Position numbers and translations under genes: made by a program. This document shows positions 20,957-27,536 of a DNA stretch of 36,826 bases, piece after piece. Source of the DNA: a virus; the IMG/VR virus record IMGVR_UViG_3300030107_001410, positions 1 to 36,826 of that record; one strand, given 5' to 3'. The notes below the pieces were generated by a model. That model searched no databases and had not been told where the DNA came from. It worked only from the letters and a program-made list of their open reading frames with translations. Positions within the stretch are counted from its first letter, which is position 1. Every line of letters starts with the position of its first letter.

Positions 20957-21838
20957 CTAGGCGGTTAGTGCCTCGTCTTGCTCTTCTGCTATGGTTAGAA
21001 AGTCCGTTGCCTTTTGTGCGGCGGCGGCTGCTGTGAAAATAGCGTTCTTGTCTTCCTTGAGAACTTCAAGCCAGCTTTGTAAATACTTTACATGATCTAA
21101 CCTGACTGACTGACTAATGCCTGTTATGGCGCATAACATGGCGCTCGTTAGCTCTGCGATTAGTTCTTCCCCTGCATAAGGCTTTGAACCGAACCTATTA
21201 CCTAGCTTGCGATTTAAACGGGCAGGATGTCCAGTTGCGTGTCCTAACTCGTGAAATGCAGTTGAGTAATAACATTCTAAGGCCGTACTGGTTTTTGTCG
21301 CTGTAAAGTTTTCTTTGTTGGGTAAGTGTATAAAATCTTCTGTAGATGTATAAAACGCCCGGGCGCTGTTTGAATGTTTGATTGTTATACCGCTATCGAG
21401 CATAAGAGATTCGGCCACGGGGAAATCAGAAAAAGAGACCTTGGCCTCTGGCTCTAAAAACTTGCCTTTCTCAATTCCTTCAATTTGCTCAAGGTTAAAA
21501 ACGCTGTAACCTCGCAACACGAAGAACTTGTCCGTTACATCCCCGTTGGCGTCTTCTTTAACGATAGGCTTAAAAAAAACAATGTGAGTGGCTTTCTGGC
21601 CTTTTATGACTTTACCGCCTATCTCTCCCCATTGTTTATAAGTACCCCAATATGAGGAATTATATCCTGCCATTCCAAGCAATAACGTATTAATGCCTTT
21701 GTAAGGCTGATTCGACTTAATATTACGATCAGCACCTAAACAAAAAAAAGGTTTTTCCCATTCGCCGTGATCGTGATTGCTCTCAAGATGTGCGATAATC
21801 TTGTCTGTCACTTGTTGTTTAATATCTATTTTAGGCAT
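20957..21838 (-). CDS. ardC: ArdC-like antirestriction protein with zincin domain
   Basis: This 293-residue protein has the ArdC layout: an N-terminal ssDNA-binding domain (about 1-125, with GINTLLLGMAGYNSSYWGTYKQWGEIGGKVIKGQKATHIVFFKP and YSVFNLEQIEG) and a C-terminal metallopeptidase-like domain with FHELGHATGH (zinc-binding HELGH at 196-200) and the downstream EELIAELTSAMLC acidic ligand region. Plasmid ArdC protects incoming ssDNA from restriction. In a phage it would defend entering or replicating DNA. The ATG follows ACAGGAGTCAAAACTA. It is flanked by hairpin-palindrome cassettes on both sides. The family is assigned from motifs; phage function is inferred. Confidence 0.88.
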   Translation of the reverse strand: MPKIDIKQQVTDKIIAHLESNHDHGEWEKPFFCLGADRNIKSNQPYKGINTLLLGMAGYNSSYWGTYKQWGEIGGKVIKGQKATHIVFFKPIVKEDANGDVTDKFFVLRGYSVFNLEQIEGIEKGKFLEPEAKVSFSDFPVAESLMLDSGITIKHSNSARAFYTSTEDFIHLPNKENFTATKTSTALECYYSTAFHELGHATGHPARLNRKLGNRFGSKPYAGEELIAELTSAMLCAITGISQSVRLDHVKYLQSWLEVLKEDKNAIFTAAAAAQKATDFLTIAEEQDEALTA

Positions 21839-21915
21839 TAGTTTTGACTCCTGTTATTGATACAAAATTGTATCGTCATGCAGGGGAAATAAATCCCCTG
21901 CATTGCGATAGAATC
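21839..21915 (-). promoter_or_regulatory. Intergenic cassette, third copy
   Basis: A 10-bp-stem hairpin, ATGCAGGGGA/TCCCCTGCAT (21878-21903), can be extended by TATCG/CGATA. On the minus strand it precedes the palindrome GATACAATTTTGTATC (21859-21874) and the leader ACAGGAGTCAAAACTA before the ArdC ATG. The 16-bp palindrome is identical to the copy at 20478-20493. The extended stem borrows bases from one palindrome arm, so the hairpin and the palindrome can compete. Confidence 0.65.
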
Positions 21916-22086
21916 TTATTCGCTAATAGAATCAAGCATTGCTTGAATTGTCGTTACTGTTTTGCGAACTTCATCGGATTGGCGGTTTACAAGGTAACGA
22001 TGAAGGCTAAATAACTGCTTTGAAATATCTTCAACTGTTTGAATATCCTTTTCTCTTTTCCTGCTCAAATATCTTAAATTACGCAT
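21916..22086 (-). CDS. 56-residue helical protein, unknown
   Basis: The ORF encodes MRNLRYLSRKREKDIQTVED ... ISKQLFSLHRYLV ... TIQAMLDSISE. It is basic at the N-terminus and helical throughout. The ATG follows CTAGGAGTCAAAATA, the shared leader. Its stop is followed by the third cassette before ArdC. No family recognised; the leader and reading-frame composition make coding likely. Confidence 0.62.
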   Translation of the reverse strand: MRNLRYLSRKREKDIQTVEDISKQLFSLHRYLVNRQSDEVRKTVTTIQAMLDSISE

Positions 22087-22097
22087 TATTTTGACTC

Positions 22098-22289
22098 CTA
22101 GTATGTAAAACCAATAAAGACTGTAGTGCCTTTTTTAAGGCCGATAGAACGGCTTATGTCCTGATCATTCATAAGGATGTATCGCTTATCAAAGCGGCAA
22201 TATTCGTCTTTTATGAATGTTGTTTTGGCGTCTAATTTGCGTCTAACAAATTCGCCTTTTTTAACGTTTTCTATTTTAACTTGTTGCAT
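22098..22289 (-). CDS. 63-residue basic protein, first gene of minus block
   Basis: The product MQQVKIENVKKGEFVRRKLD... ends KKGTTVFIGFTY. The pattern V..GEF.RRK.DAK....K.EY.R..K.Y......I.R...LKKGT.VF.GFTY is one I recall from short phage proteins of unknown function, probably a small beta-barrel. The ATG follows AATGGAGTCAAAGTA. It lies about 25 bases behind the transcription start predicted from the promoter at 22323-22351, so it is likely among the first proteins made after infection. Confidence 0.66.
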   Translation of the reverse strand: MQQVKIENVKKGEFVRRKLDAKTTFIKDEYCRFDKRYILMNDQDISRSIGLKKGTTVFIGFTY

Positions 22290-22315
22290 TACTTTGACTC
22301 CATTTAATTAAAAGA

Positions 22316-22351
22316 TAGTCCTTAAATATAACCTACTGAAATTGTTGTCAA
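22316..22351 (-). promoter_or_regulatory. Strong early promoter for the minus block 22289-19770
   Basis: On the minus strand a consensus -35 box TTGACA (22351-22346) is followed by TATATT (22330-22325, 15-base spacer) or TATTTA (22328-22323, 17-base spacer). The start would lie near 22316, leaving a leader of about 25 nt with the GGAGTC ribosome-binding site. A TAGCATAT motif just upstream (about 22365-22371) resembles the operator-like sequence at 14201. The perfect -35 suggests sigma-70 host RNA polymerase use. Confidence 0.65.
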
Positions 22352-22753
22352 GTTATATTCTAAATATGCTATTTTTTTGAGCGCGGAATAAAAGAAAAGA
22401 AGGCCTGATTATGCCCGTTCTATATAGAGGATAGAGATAGATATAGTAGATGATAGTATAGGGGAATTTGTGGGGAGCGCGTATCGTGTAGAAAAAACAT
22501 TCTGCTTTGTAATGTTGCGACGCGGAATATTAGCCATGTCATGTTAGCGACTAAGATAATGAATAATTGTGTCAGGGTTAGTGAATAGCGTGTAGAAAAA
22601 CAAAGACTAAGAAAACAATTTTTTCGCAAAGGGGTACCCCCAAGCAGCCTAGCGCGTACATATACTCCCTTCCCACACAAGAGATTTTTTTAAAATGTAC
22701 TTTTGGGGTTGTTTGTTATATATTTTTTTAAATTTACGAGCATAGGGGTTGTT
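22352..22753. other. Noncoding repeat-rich region upstream of terminase; candidate packaging site
   Basis: I find no convincing gene in these 402 bases. Visible structure includes a GATAG-rich purine stretch (22425-22460: GGATAGAGATAGATATAG and following), two copies of CGTGTAGAAAAA (22485-22496 and 22589-22600, 104 bp apart), two copies of CGCGGAATA (22382 and 22531), several GCGCG clusters in AT-rich surroundings, and the 10-bp palindrome GGGGTACCCC (22631-22640). The region ends at the terminase small-subunit gene. Terminases often bind repeats next to their own genes, so this may be pac or cos. A plus-strand late promoter should also lie here, but I cannot pick one convincingly. Confidence 0.5.
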
Positions 22754-23110
22754 ATGGGTAGTCCTCCGAACAAGAAGAAGGGAGCTAAGAACAAGGTTCC
22801 TTATGAATTAAAGAAGGTAATGCGTGATGATTTAAGTCCGAAGGCTGTTGATCGTTTGAAGCGTATCATAGAAGACCCGGATAGTGGTGGCACTGTATTG
22901 ACTAAGGCTTTGGAGTTAGTATTGGCTTATGGGCATGGTAAACCGCAGAGTCAGCAGTTGGTAGGCATAGAGGCAGGGCCACAATTGAGTAAATTGATGG
23001 TCAGGTTTATGTCTCCTAATGAGAGTATTAAGGACGTGAAGGCTGCTAATGCGGAGGTAATACAGCATTTAGACCCTGATAATCCTAAACGTAAGACTGC
23101 TTTGAACTAG
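22754..23110 (+). CDS. terS: Putative terminase small subunit
   Basis: This 118-residue protein starts MGSPPNKKKGAKNKVPYELK. Basic residues lead into a helical segment (MRDDLSPKAVDRLKRIIEDPDSGGTVLTKALELVLAYGHGKP, about 28-70) that could be a DNA-binding helical bundle, followed by a more acidic tail. Position directly upstream of the large subunit and downstream of the repeat-rich region fits a small terminase that recognises the packaging site. I chose the ATG at 22754, preceded by ATAGGGGTTGTT; the frame is open upstream to 22703. The stop shares a base with the GTG start of the next gene. Sequence similarity to named families is not certain. Confidence 0.6.
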   Translation: MGSPPNKKKGAKNKVPYELKKVMRDDLSPKAVDRLKRIIEDPDSGGTVLTKALELVLAYGHGKPQSQQLVGIEAGPQLSKLMVRFMSPNESIKDVKAANAEVIQHLDPDNPKRKTALN

Positions 23111-23532
23111 TGCGGGAGTATATTGAGGGTGTTATTACCCCTGAAGAGGCAAGTAATTTATCTAATACTATCGGCTATCTTGATTTTACAGATACTAGGT
23201 TGGGTGGTATATTGGATATTATCAGGGGTTTTGCTGATGTTCGTCTCTGGAAGCCTTCATATGTACGAGTGGAGGAGAACAGGTTAGGCCATCCTTGGCA
23301 TATAGATCAGGGCAATACGGGACATATGACTTGGTGCGATTACAGTGCCAGCGTTTTATTAAGCCATCCTAGTAAGTTTGACGGCGGGGGTTTTTATTTT
23401 TTTGGTGACGAAGAGCCGACTTATCATTATTGTGATTTGTTATTATATGATAGTCACCCTAGTAACAAACACTGTGTTAAACGCAATTCAGGAGGGAGAA
23501 AGGTCTTGTTGATGTTCTTTAACTCGTTATGA
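23110..23532 (+). CDS. 2-oxoglutarate/Fe(II)-dependent oxygenase-like protein
   Basis: This 140-residue protein has the double-stranded beta-helix metal site of the 2OG-Fe(II) oxygenase superfamily: HPWHIDQG (H64-x-D66), a distal histidine in SNKHCVKR (H121), and R130 nine residues later in SGGRKVLLMFF, placed to bind 2-oxoglutarate. The FDGGGFYFFGD segment (90-100) is the typical strand-turn before the distal motif. It resembles prolyl-4-hydroxylase-like phage proteins but is short. The substrate is unknown: protein, nucleic acid and small molecule are all possible. It lies between the terminase subunits, with one-base overlap upstream (TAGTG) and ATGA overlap downstream, so it is made together with the packaging motor. 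Confidence 0.75.
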   Translation: MREYIEGVITPEEASNLSNTIGYLDFTDTRLGGILDIIRGFADVRLWKPSYVRVEENRLGHPWHIDQGNTGHMTWCDYSASVLLSHPSKFDGGGFYFFGDEEPTYHYCDLLLYDSHPSNKHCVKRNSGGRKVLLMFFNSL

Positions 23533-24872
23533 AAGATATAGCACAGCTAACAATACCATACGCACCCCGTCCTTTGCAACAGGCTCTGCACTTAGACCCT
23601 ACTAGATTTAAAGTGCTTGTTTGTCACAGGCGATTTGGAAAAACTGTCTGGGCTATTAACCAAGCTATCAGCCGGGCTATCTATTGTTACGGCAATGAGA
23701 TGAAAAGCCCTCGTGTTGCTTATATAGCTCCTTTGCTTAAACAGGCACGAACAGTTGCTTGGGACTACGCAAAAGAGTTTCTATCAGCAATGCCGGGATA
23801 TAAACCCAATGAAGGCAACTTGCACATAGACTTTCTTGATAACTGCCGTCTTAACCTGTACGGATCAGATAATCCAGATGCCGCCCGTGGAATTTACCTA
23901 GATGATGTTGTGCTGGACGAATACGCTCAGATGTCGCCCAAGATGTGGTCAGAAATTATACGCCCTGCTTTGTCAGACAGAAGGGGTACTGCTAGTTTTA
24001 TAGGTACTCCAAAAGGTAAAAATAATTTTTTTGAAATATACGAAAGGGCTATCAAAGATGAGTCAGGGCAGTGGGCTGGGTATTTGTATAAGGCTTCTGA
24101 TACACAGTATGTTGATCAAGGTGAGTTAGACTTTGCATCCGGTGATATGTCTGAAGAAGAATACGCACAAGAGTATGAGTGTTCTTGGGAAGCTGCAATT
24201 CGTGGCTCTTACTACGGCAAAACAATGGAAGCGATAACAAAGAAAGGACAGATTACTTCTGTTCCTTATGAGAGTTCTGTTCCTGTTATTACGGCGTGGG
24301 ACTTAGGCATAGACGATATGACCGCAATCTGGTTCTGTCAGAGAGTTGGCAAAGAAATTAGACTAATTGATTACTATGAGAGTTCTGGTGTTGGGCTAAA
24401 CCATTACGTTCAAGTTCTTAGAGAACGTGACTACACATACGGAGATCATTATCTGCCGCATGATGTTCGCGTTAAAGAGATGTCTTCAGGCAAGTCAAGA
24501 TTAGATGTGTTGCGTTCTTTAGGGTTAACACAAACGCGAGTTGTTCCTAAAATATCTTTAGAAGATGGTATCAATGCAGTAAGAACAATTCTATCGAAAT
24601 GCTGGTTTGATGAAAAGAACTGCAACCGTGGCATAGAAGCGTTGCGTCAGTACCGAACTGATTATGATGACAGAACGCAAACCTATCGTAACAGACCTTT
24701 GCATGATTGGACTTCTCACCCTTGTGACGCTTTTAGATACTTAGCTGTATCCCTGCATGACCCTATTGACCCTGCTACTGTACCCAGACTTGCCCAGCAG
24801 GATTATAATATTTTTGATCCTATGGGACACGATAACCATATAGCAAGTAGCAACGATTGGGTTCCGTGGTGA
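23529..24872 (+). CDS. terL: Terminase large subunit
   Basis: This 447-residue protein is the packaging motor and nuclease. The ATPase domain has Walker A CHRRFGKT (32-39, the Arg-rich form usual in terminases), Walker B VVLDE (127-131, with catalytic E131) and the coupling motif FIGTPKG (about 158-164). The RNase-H-like nuclease domain contains VITAWDLGIDD (about 252-262), PHDVRVKEMSSGKSRLD (about 317-333), and a late acidic site in WTSHPCDAFRYLA (about 397-409). Length and motifs are normal for the family. The start overlaps the oxygenase stop (ATGA), and the next gene starts inside its 3' end. It cuts and threads concatemeric DNA into proheads through the portal encoded at 25699. Confidence 0.95.
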   Translation: MKDIAQLTIPYAPRPLQQALHLDPTRFKVLVCHRRFGKTVWAINQAISRAIYCYGNEMKSPRVAYIAPLLKQARTVAWDYAKEFLSAMPGYKPNEGNLHIDFLDNCRLNLYGSDNPDAARGIYLDDVVLDEYAQMSPKMWSEIIRPALSDRRGTASFIGTPKGKNNFFEIYERAIKDESGQWAGYLYKASDTQYVDQGELDFASGDMSEEEYAQEYECSWEAAIRGSYYGKTMEAITKKGQITSVPYESSVPVITAWDLGIDDMTAIWFCQRVGKEIRLIDYYESSGVGLNHYVQVLRERDYTYGDHYLPHDVRVKEMSSGKSRLDVLRSLGLTQTRVVPKISLEDGINAVRTILSKCWFDEKNCNRGIEALRQYRTDYDDRTQTYRNRPLHDWTSHPCDAFRYLAVSLHDPIDPATVPRLAQQDYNIFDPMGHDNHIASSNDWVPW

Positions 24873-25315
24873 TACGGGGCATGGAAGAAGATGATCTGCC
24901 ACATCTTATAAAAATGGGCGAAAGATTCTACAATGAAACACCAGAATATAAATTATACAGGTTTGAAGAAACTAAACTACAGGCATTAGGGTGGCAATGT
25001 TTGACAGAACCTAATAGCATTTGTTTAGTATACGACAAAAATGGCATAAAAGGAATGTTAGCAGGAGGCGTGTATGAACAATTTTTTTCTTTTGACCTAA
25101 CAGCAAGTGAATTATTTTTATTTGTAGAAAGAAATGCTAGAGGTTCTTTGATAGGAAAACGGCTAATAAAAGCATTTGAGTTCTGGGCAAATAGCATGGG
25201 TGCTAGGGAAACACGGGTTGGAGTATCTTCTGCTATTAAAAGTGATAGAACTATTGGCTTTTATAAAACTTTAGGGTATTGTGACACTGCAAACATTTTA
25301 AGAAAGGAATTATGA
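24869..25315 (+). CDS. GNAT-family N-acetyltransferase
   Basis: The 148-residue protein has a GNAT fold: N-terminal strand IRGMEEDDLPHLIKMGERFY, central beta strands (ICLVYDKNGIKGMLAGGVY), the acetyl-CoA-binding motif A LFLFVERNARGSLIGKRLIKAFEFWA (about 88-113, with the R-G-x-x-I-G phosphate loop) and the final GARETRVGVSS...RTIGFYKTLGY motif B. It would transfer an acetyl group to an amine, possibly a protein or tRNA or small molecule. The start is chosen as the GTG at 24869 overlapping the terminase TGA; an in-frame ATG at 24881 is possible. GNAT genes beside terminase recur in some environmental podoviruses to my recollection; the substrate is unknown. Confidence 0.85.
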   Translation: MIRGMEEDDLPHLIKMGERFYNETPEYKLYRFEETKLQALGWQCLTEPNSICLVYDKNGIKGMLAGGVYEQFFSFDLTASELFLFVERNARGSLIGKRLIKAFEFWANSMGARETRVGVSSAIKSDRTIGFYKTLGYCDTANILRKEL

Positions 25316-25545
25316 TGGGCGGTATACTTAGTCCAATGAAACCACCAGCACCACCCCCCCCACCAGCTCCAATGCCAGCGCCCGTAGTTCCTACAAGGAG
25401 CGACGCGGATATTCGTGCGGCAAGAGAAAACGAAAGGAAGCGGCGATTAGCCGCTGCTGGAAGGCAATCAACAATTTTAACTTCTGGTCAGGGAGTGACG
25501 GAAGAAGCAACTGCAACAAAGTCTACTTTGCTAGGTGGGTACTAA
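25312..25545 (+). CDS. Small proline-rich protein upstream of portal
   Basis: The 77-residue product begins MMGGILSP and has a run of prolines (about 9-25, PMKPPAPPPPPAP) followed by an Arg/Ala/Glu-rich helix (RSDADIRAARENERKRRLAAAGRQST) and ends with the LLGGY tail. This is an extended arm plus a helix, a layout seen in small head or virion proteins encoded just before portals. The ATG follows GAAAGGAATT and overlaps the GNAT stop. A second ATG lies three bases downstream. Virion location is inferred. Confidence 0.6.
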   Translation: MMGGILSPMKPPAPPPPPAPMPAPVVPTRSDADIRAARENERKRRLAAAGRQSTILTSGQGVTEEATATKSTLLGGY

Positions 25546-25702
25546 TTTAATCAATGGCAGTACACGAAAGGTTATTCGTGCGAATGTTACTACTTTAATT
25601 AAAAAAGCAAATATGCGCCGCAAACAAGCTATTGCTATTGCTAACCGAAAAGCTGGCAAAACAAAAAAACGCAAACGTGCTTCTATGGACAGAAAAACAT
25701 GA
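25535..25702 (+). CDS. 55-residue very basic protein overlapping both neighbours
   Basis: A GTG start at 25535 opens an ORF encoding MGTNLINGSTRKVIRANVTT ... MRRKQAIAIANRKAGKTKK ... MDRKT, about one third Lys/Arg. It overlaps the preceding gene by 11 bases and its TGA shares bases with the portal ATG (ATGA). The RKQAIAIA..KAGK motif is one I recall from short phage proteins that precede portal genes. The alternative ATG-initiated frame here gives only 14 codons. A DNA-associated function fits the charge but is not shown. Confidence 0.65.
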   Translation: MGTNLINGSTRKVIRANVTTLIKKANMRRKQAIAIANRKAGKTKKRKRASMDRKT

Positions 25703-27285
25703 AACCTGAACAATATATAGCTAGACTAGAAAAACTTGAAGGTGACAGGCGTAATTGGGATGACCACTGGCAAGAAGTAGCTGAAGTTGTTTTTCCACAC
25801 CGTTCTGATTTTACAAAAGAAGTAACAAGAGGTGAGCGTAAAAACGTCAAGATTGTAGATTCTACAGCAGTAAATGCCAATGAATTATTAGGGGCGGGAC
25901 TGCATGGGATGTTAACAAATCCTGCCTCAAAATGGTTTAAACTACGTTTGACTGACAACATGTTGAACGAAGACCCTAATATAAAAATTTGGTTAGAAGA
26001 AGTAGAGCGCAGGATGTATATTGCGCTGAACTCACCAAAAGCAAAATTTTCCTCACACATACACGAACTGTACCTAGACATGACGGCGTTTGGCACAGGA
26101 ACTATGTTTATAGGAGAAGACCCCGGAACAGGTGAACTAACTTTTTCTACAAAACATTTAAAAGAATGTTACCTCGCAGAAGATTCACAAGGGTTTATTG
26201 ATACTGTTTACAGAAAGTTTGAGTACACAGCGCGGCAAGTTGTTCAAAAATGGGGTATAGAAAATTGTTCAAAGGGCGTTCAAGAGGCCTTTAACAAGGA
26301 TGACATGGATAAAAAGTTTGTAATTATTCATGCAGTGCAACCTAGGGCAGATTTTATTTACGGGTCGTTAGCCAGAAAAGATATGCCCGTAGCTTCTATA
26401 TATATCTTGCGGGAAGAAAAACATATTTTAGAAGAAGGCGGCTTTGAAGAAATGCCTTACGTTGCGCCGCGCTGGTCTAAGGTAAGTGGGGAGACTTACG
26501 GTAGAGGGCCGGGGATTAGCAATCTGCCTGATGTAAAAATGTTGCAAGAAATGTATAAAACAGTCTTAAAAGCAGCGCAGAAAATAGTTGACCCGCCGCT
26601 GCAAGTGCCAGATGACGGGGCTTTAAATCCTGTAAAAACAGTGCCGGGTGGTCTTAATTTTCGTAGGGCTGGCAGCGATCCGATTACACCTTTGCAAACC
26701 GGCGGTAACATTCCTATAGGTGCGTCGCTTTTAGATGAAGTGCGGCAACGAATACGATCTGGTTTTTATATAGATCAACTACAGTTGCAACAAGGGCCAC
26801 AAATGACAGCGACAGAAGTGTTGCAGCGGCAAGAAGAAAAGCTAAGATTAATGGGGCCAGTTTTAGGAAGGCTGCAATCAGAGTTGCTTGGCCCAATGGT
26901 AGAAAGAGTGTTTAATATCATGCTTCGTAGGGGAAAGTTGCCTCCTGCACCTGAAGTATTAGCAGATGCAGAGTACGATATTGAGTATGTTTCTCCCTTA
27001 GCAAGAGCGCAAAAACAAACAGAAGCAAATAGTTTATTAAGAGTTTTTGAAATAGGTTCTGCAATAATACAGATGCAGCCTGAATCTGCCCAAGTTTTTA
27101 ACGGCGAGGACACGATCCGCTGGTTAGCAACAGACATATTTGGAGTACCAAATAGTTTAGTTAAATCAGCAGGAGAAATGGAGCAGATAAAGCAACAGCA
27201 ACTAGAAATGCAACAGTTGCAGCAAGGGCTTGCGACAGCGCAACAAGGCGCTGATGTCCTCGAAACAGTCAACAAAATGGGATAA
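25699..27285 (+). CDS. Portal protein (head-to-tail connector)
   Basis: This 528-residue protein matches the podovirus head-tail connector family (T7 gp8-like): RLEKLEGDRRNWDDHWQEVAEVVFPHR (9-35), GLHGMLTNPASKWFKLRL (about 68-85), DMTAFGTGTMFIGED (about 127-141), the YGRGPGISNLPDVKMLQEMYKTVLKAAQK segment (about 267-295) and MTATEVLQRQEEKLRLMGPVLGRLQSELLGPMVERVF (about 370-405). The C-terminal 60 residues are Gln-rich and coiled-coil-like. Twelve copies would form the ring through which DNA is packaged and ejected and to which the tail attaches. The ATG overlaps the stop of the small basic protein; the stop overlaps the next ATG (TAATG). Confidence 0.95.
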   Translation: MKPEQYIARLEKLEGDRRNWDDHWQEVAEVVFPHRSDFTKEVTRGERKNVKIVDSTAVNANELLGAGLHGMLTNPASKWFKLRLTDNMLNEDPNIKIWLEEVERRMYIALNSPKAKFSSHIHELYLDMTAFGTGTMFIGEDPGTGELTFSTKHLKECYLAEDSQGFIDTVYRKFEYTARQVVQKWGIENCSKGVQEAFNKDDMDKKFVIIHAVQPRADFIYGSLARKDMPVASIYILREEKHILEEGGFEEMPYVAPRWSKVSGETYGRGPGISNLPDVKMLQEMYKTVLKAAQKIVDPPLQVPDDGALNPVKTVPGGLNFRRAGSDPITPLQTGGNIPIGASLLDEVRQRIRSGFYIDQLQLQQGPQMTATEVLQRQEEKLRLMGPVLGRLQSELLGPMVERVFNIMLRRGKLPPAPEVLADAEYDIEYVSPLARAQKQTEANSLLRVFEIGSAIIQMQPESAQVFNGEDTIRWLATDIFGVPNSLVKSAGEMEQIKQQQLEMQQLQQGLATAQQGADVLETVNKMG

Positions 27286-27536
27286 TGAACAAATCAAAAC
27301 TTGAACAACGGCGTACAGAGTACGAAATTGTTTTTGGAACAGATGAAGGACAGCGAGTTTTGCGAGACATCGTTGCCAATTCGTTTGTCTTAGACACAAC
27401 TTTTGATCCTGACCCACACGCCACTGTATTTAATGAAGGGATGAGAAATACTGCATTGCGGATATTATCTATTCTTCATTACAAACCTGTAGACTTTTTA
27501 AATCTTCCACAAGGAGTAGAATCAAATGAATACTAA
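27285..27536 (+). CDS. Bbp19-like small protein
   Basis: This 83-residue protein contains FGTDEGQRVLRDIVANSFVLDTTFDPDPHATVFNEGMRNTALRILSIL (about 17-64), which matches the pattern FGT.eGqrVL.dL.........tFdpDp..t.fneG.RnvalrIlsil of the Bbp19 family named after a Bordetella podovirus protein. It is generally encoded between portal and scaffold or capsid genes, so a head-related role is likely but undefined. The ATG shares bases with the portal stop. The end overlaps the scaffold gene by 11 bases. Confidence 0.78.
   Translation: MNKSKLEQRRTEYEIVFGTDEGQRVLRDIVANSFVLDTTFDPDPHATVFNEGMRNTALRILSILHYKPVDFLNLPQGVESNEY

Noticed and set aside
22420-22680. Minus-strand 86-codon ORF in the noncoding region upstream of terminase
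   Set aside because: Composition is implausible (many Leu, Phe, Ser from AT-rich DNA), there is no ribosome-binding site, and it overlaps repeats and a dyad that are better read as regulatory or packaging DNA.
26714-27417. Minus-strand open frames in portal and Bbp19-like genes
   Set aside because: They are antisense shadows with Cys- and Ser-rich improbable composition and no start signals.
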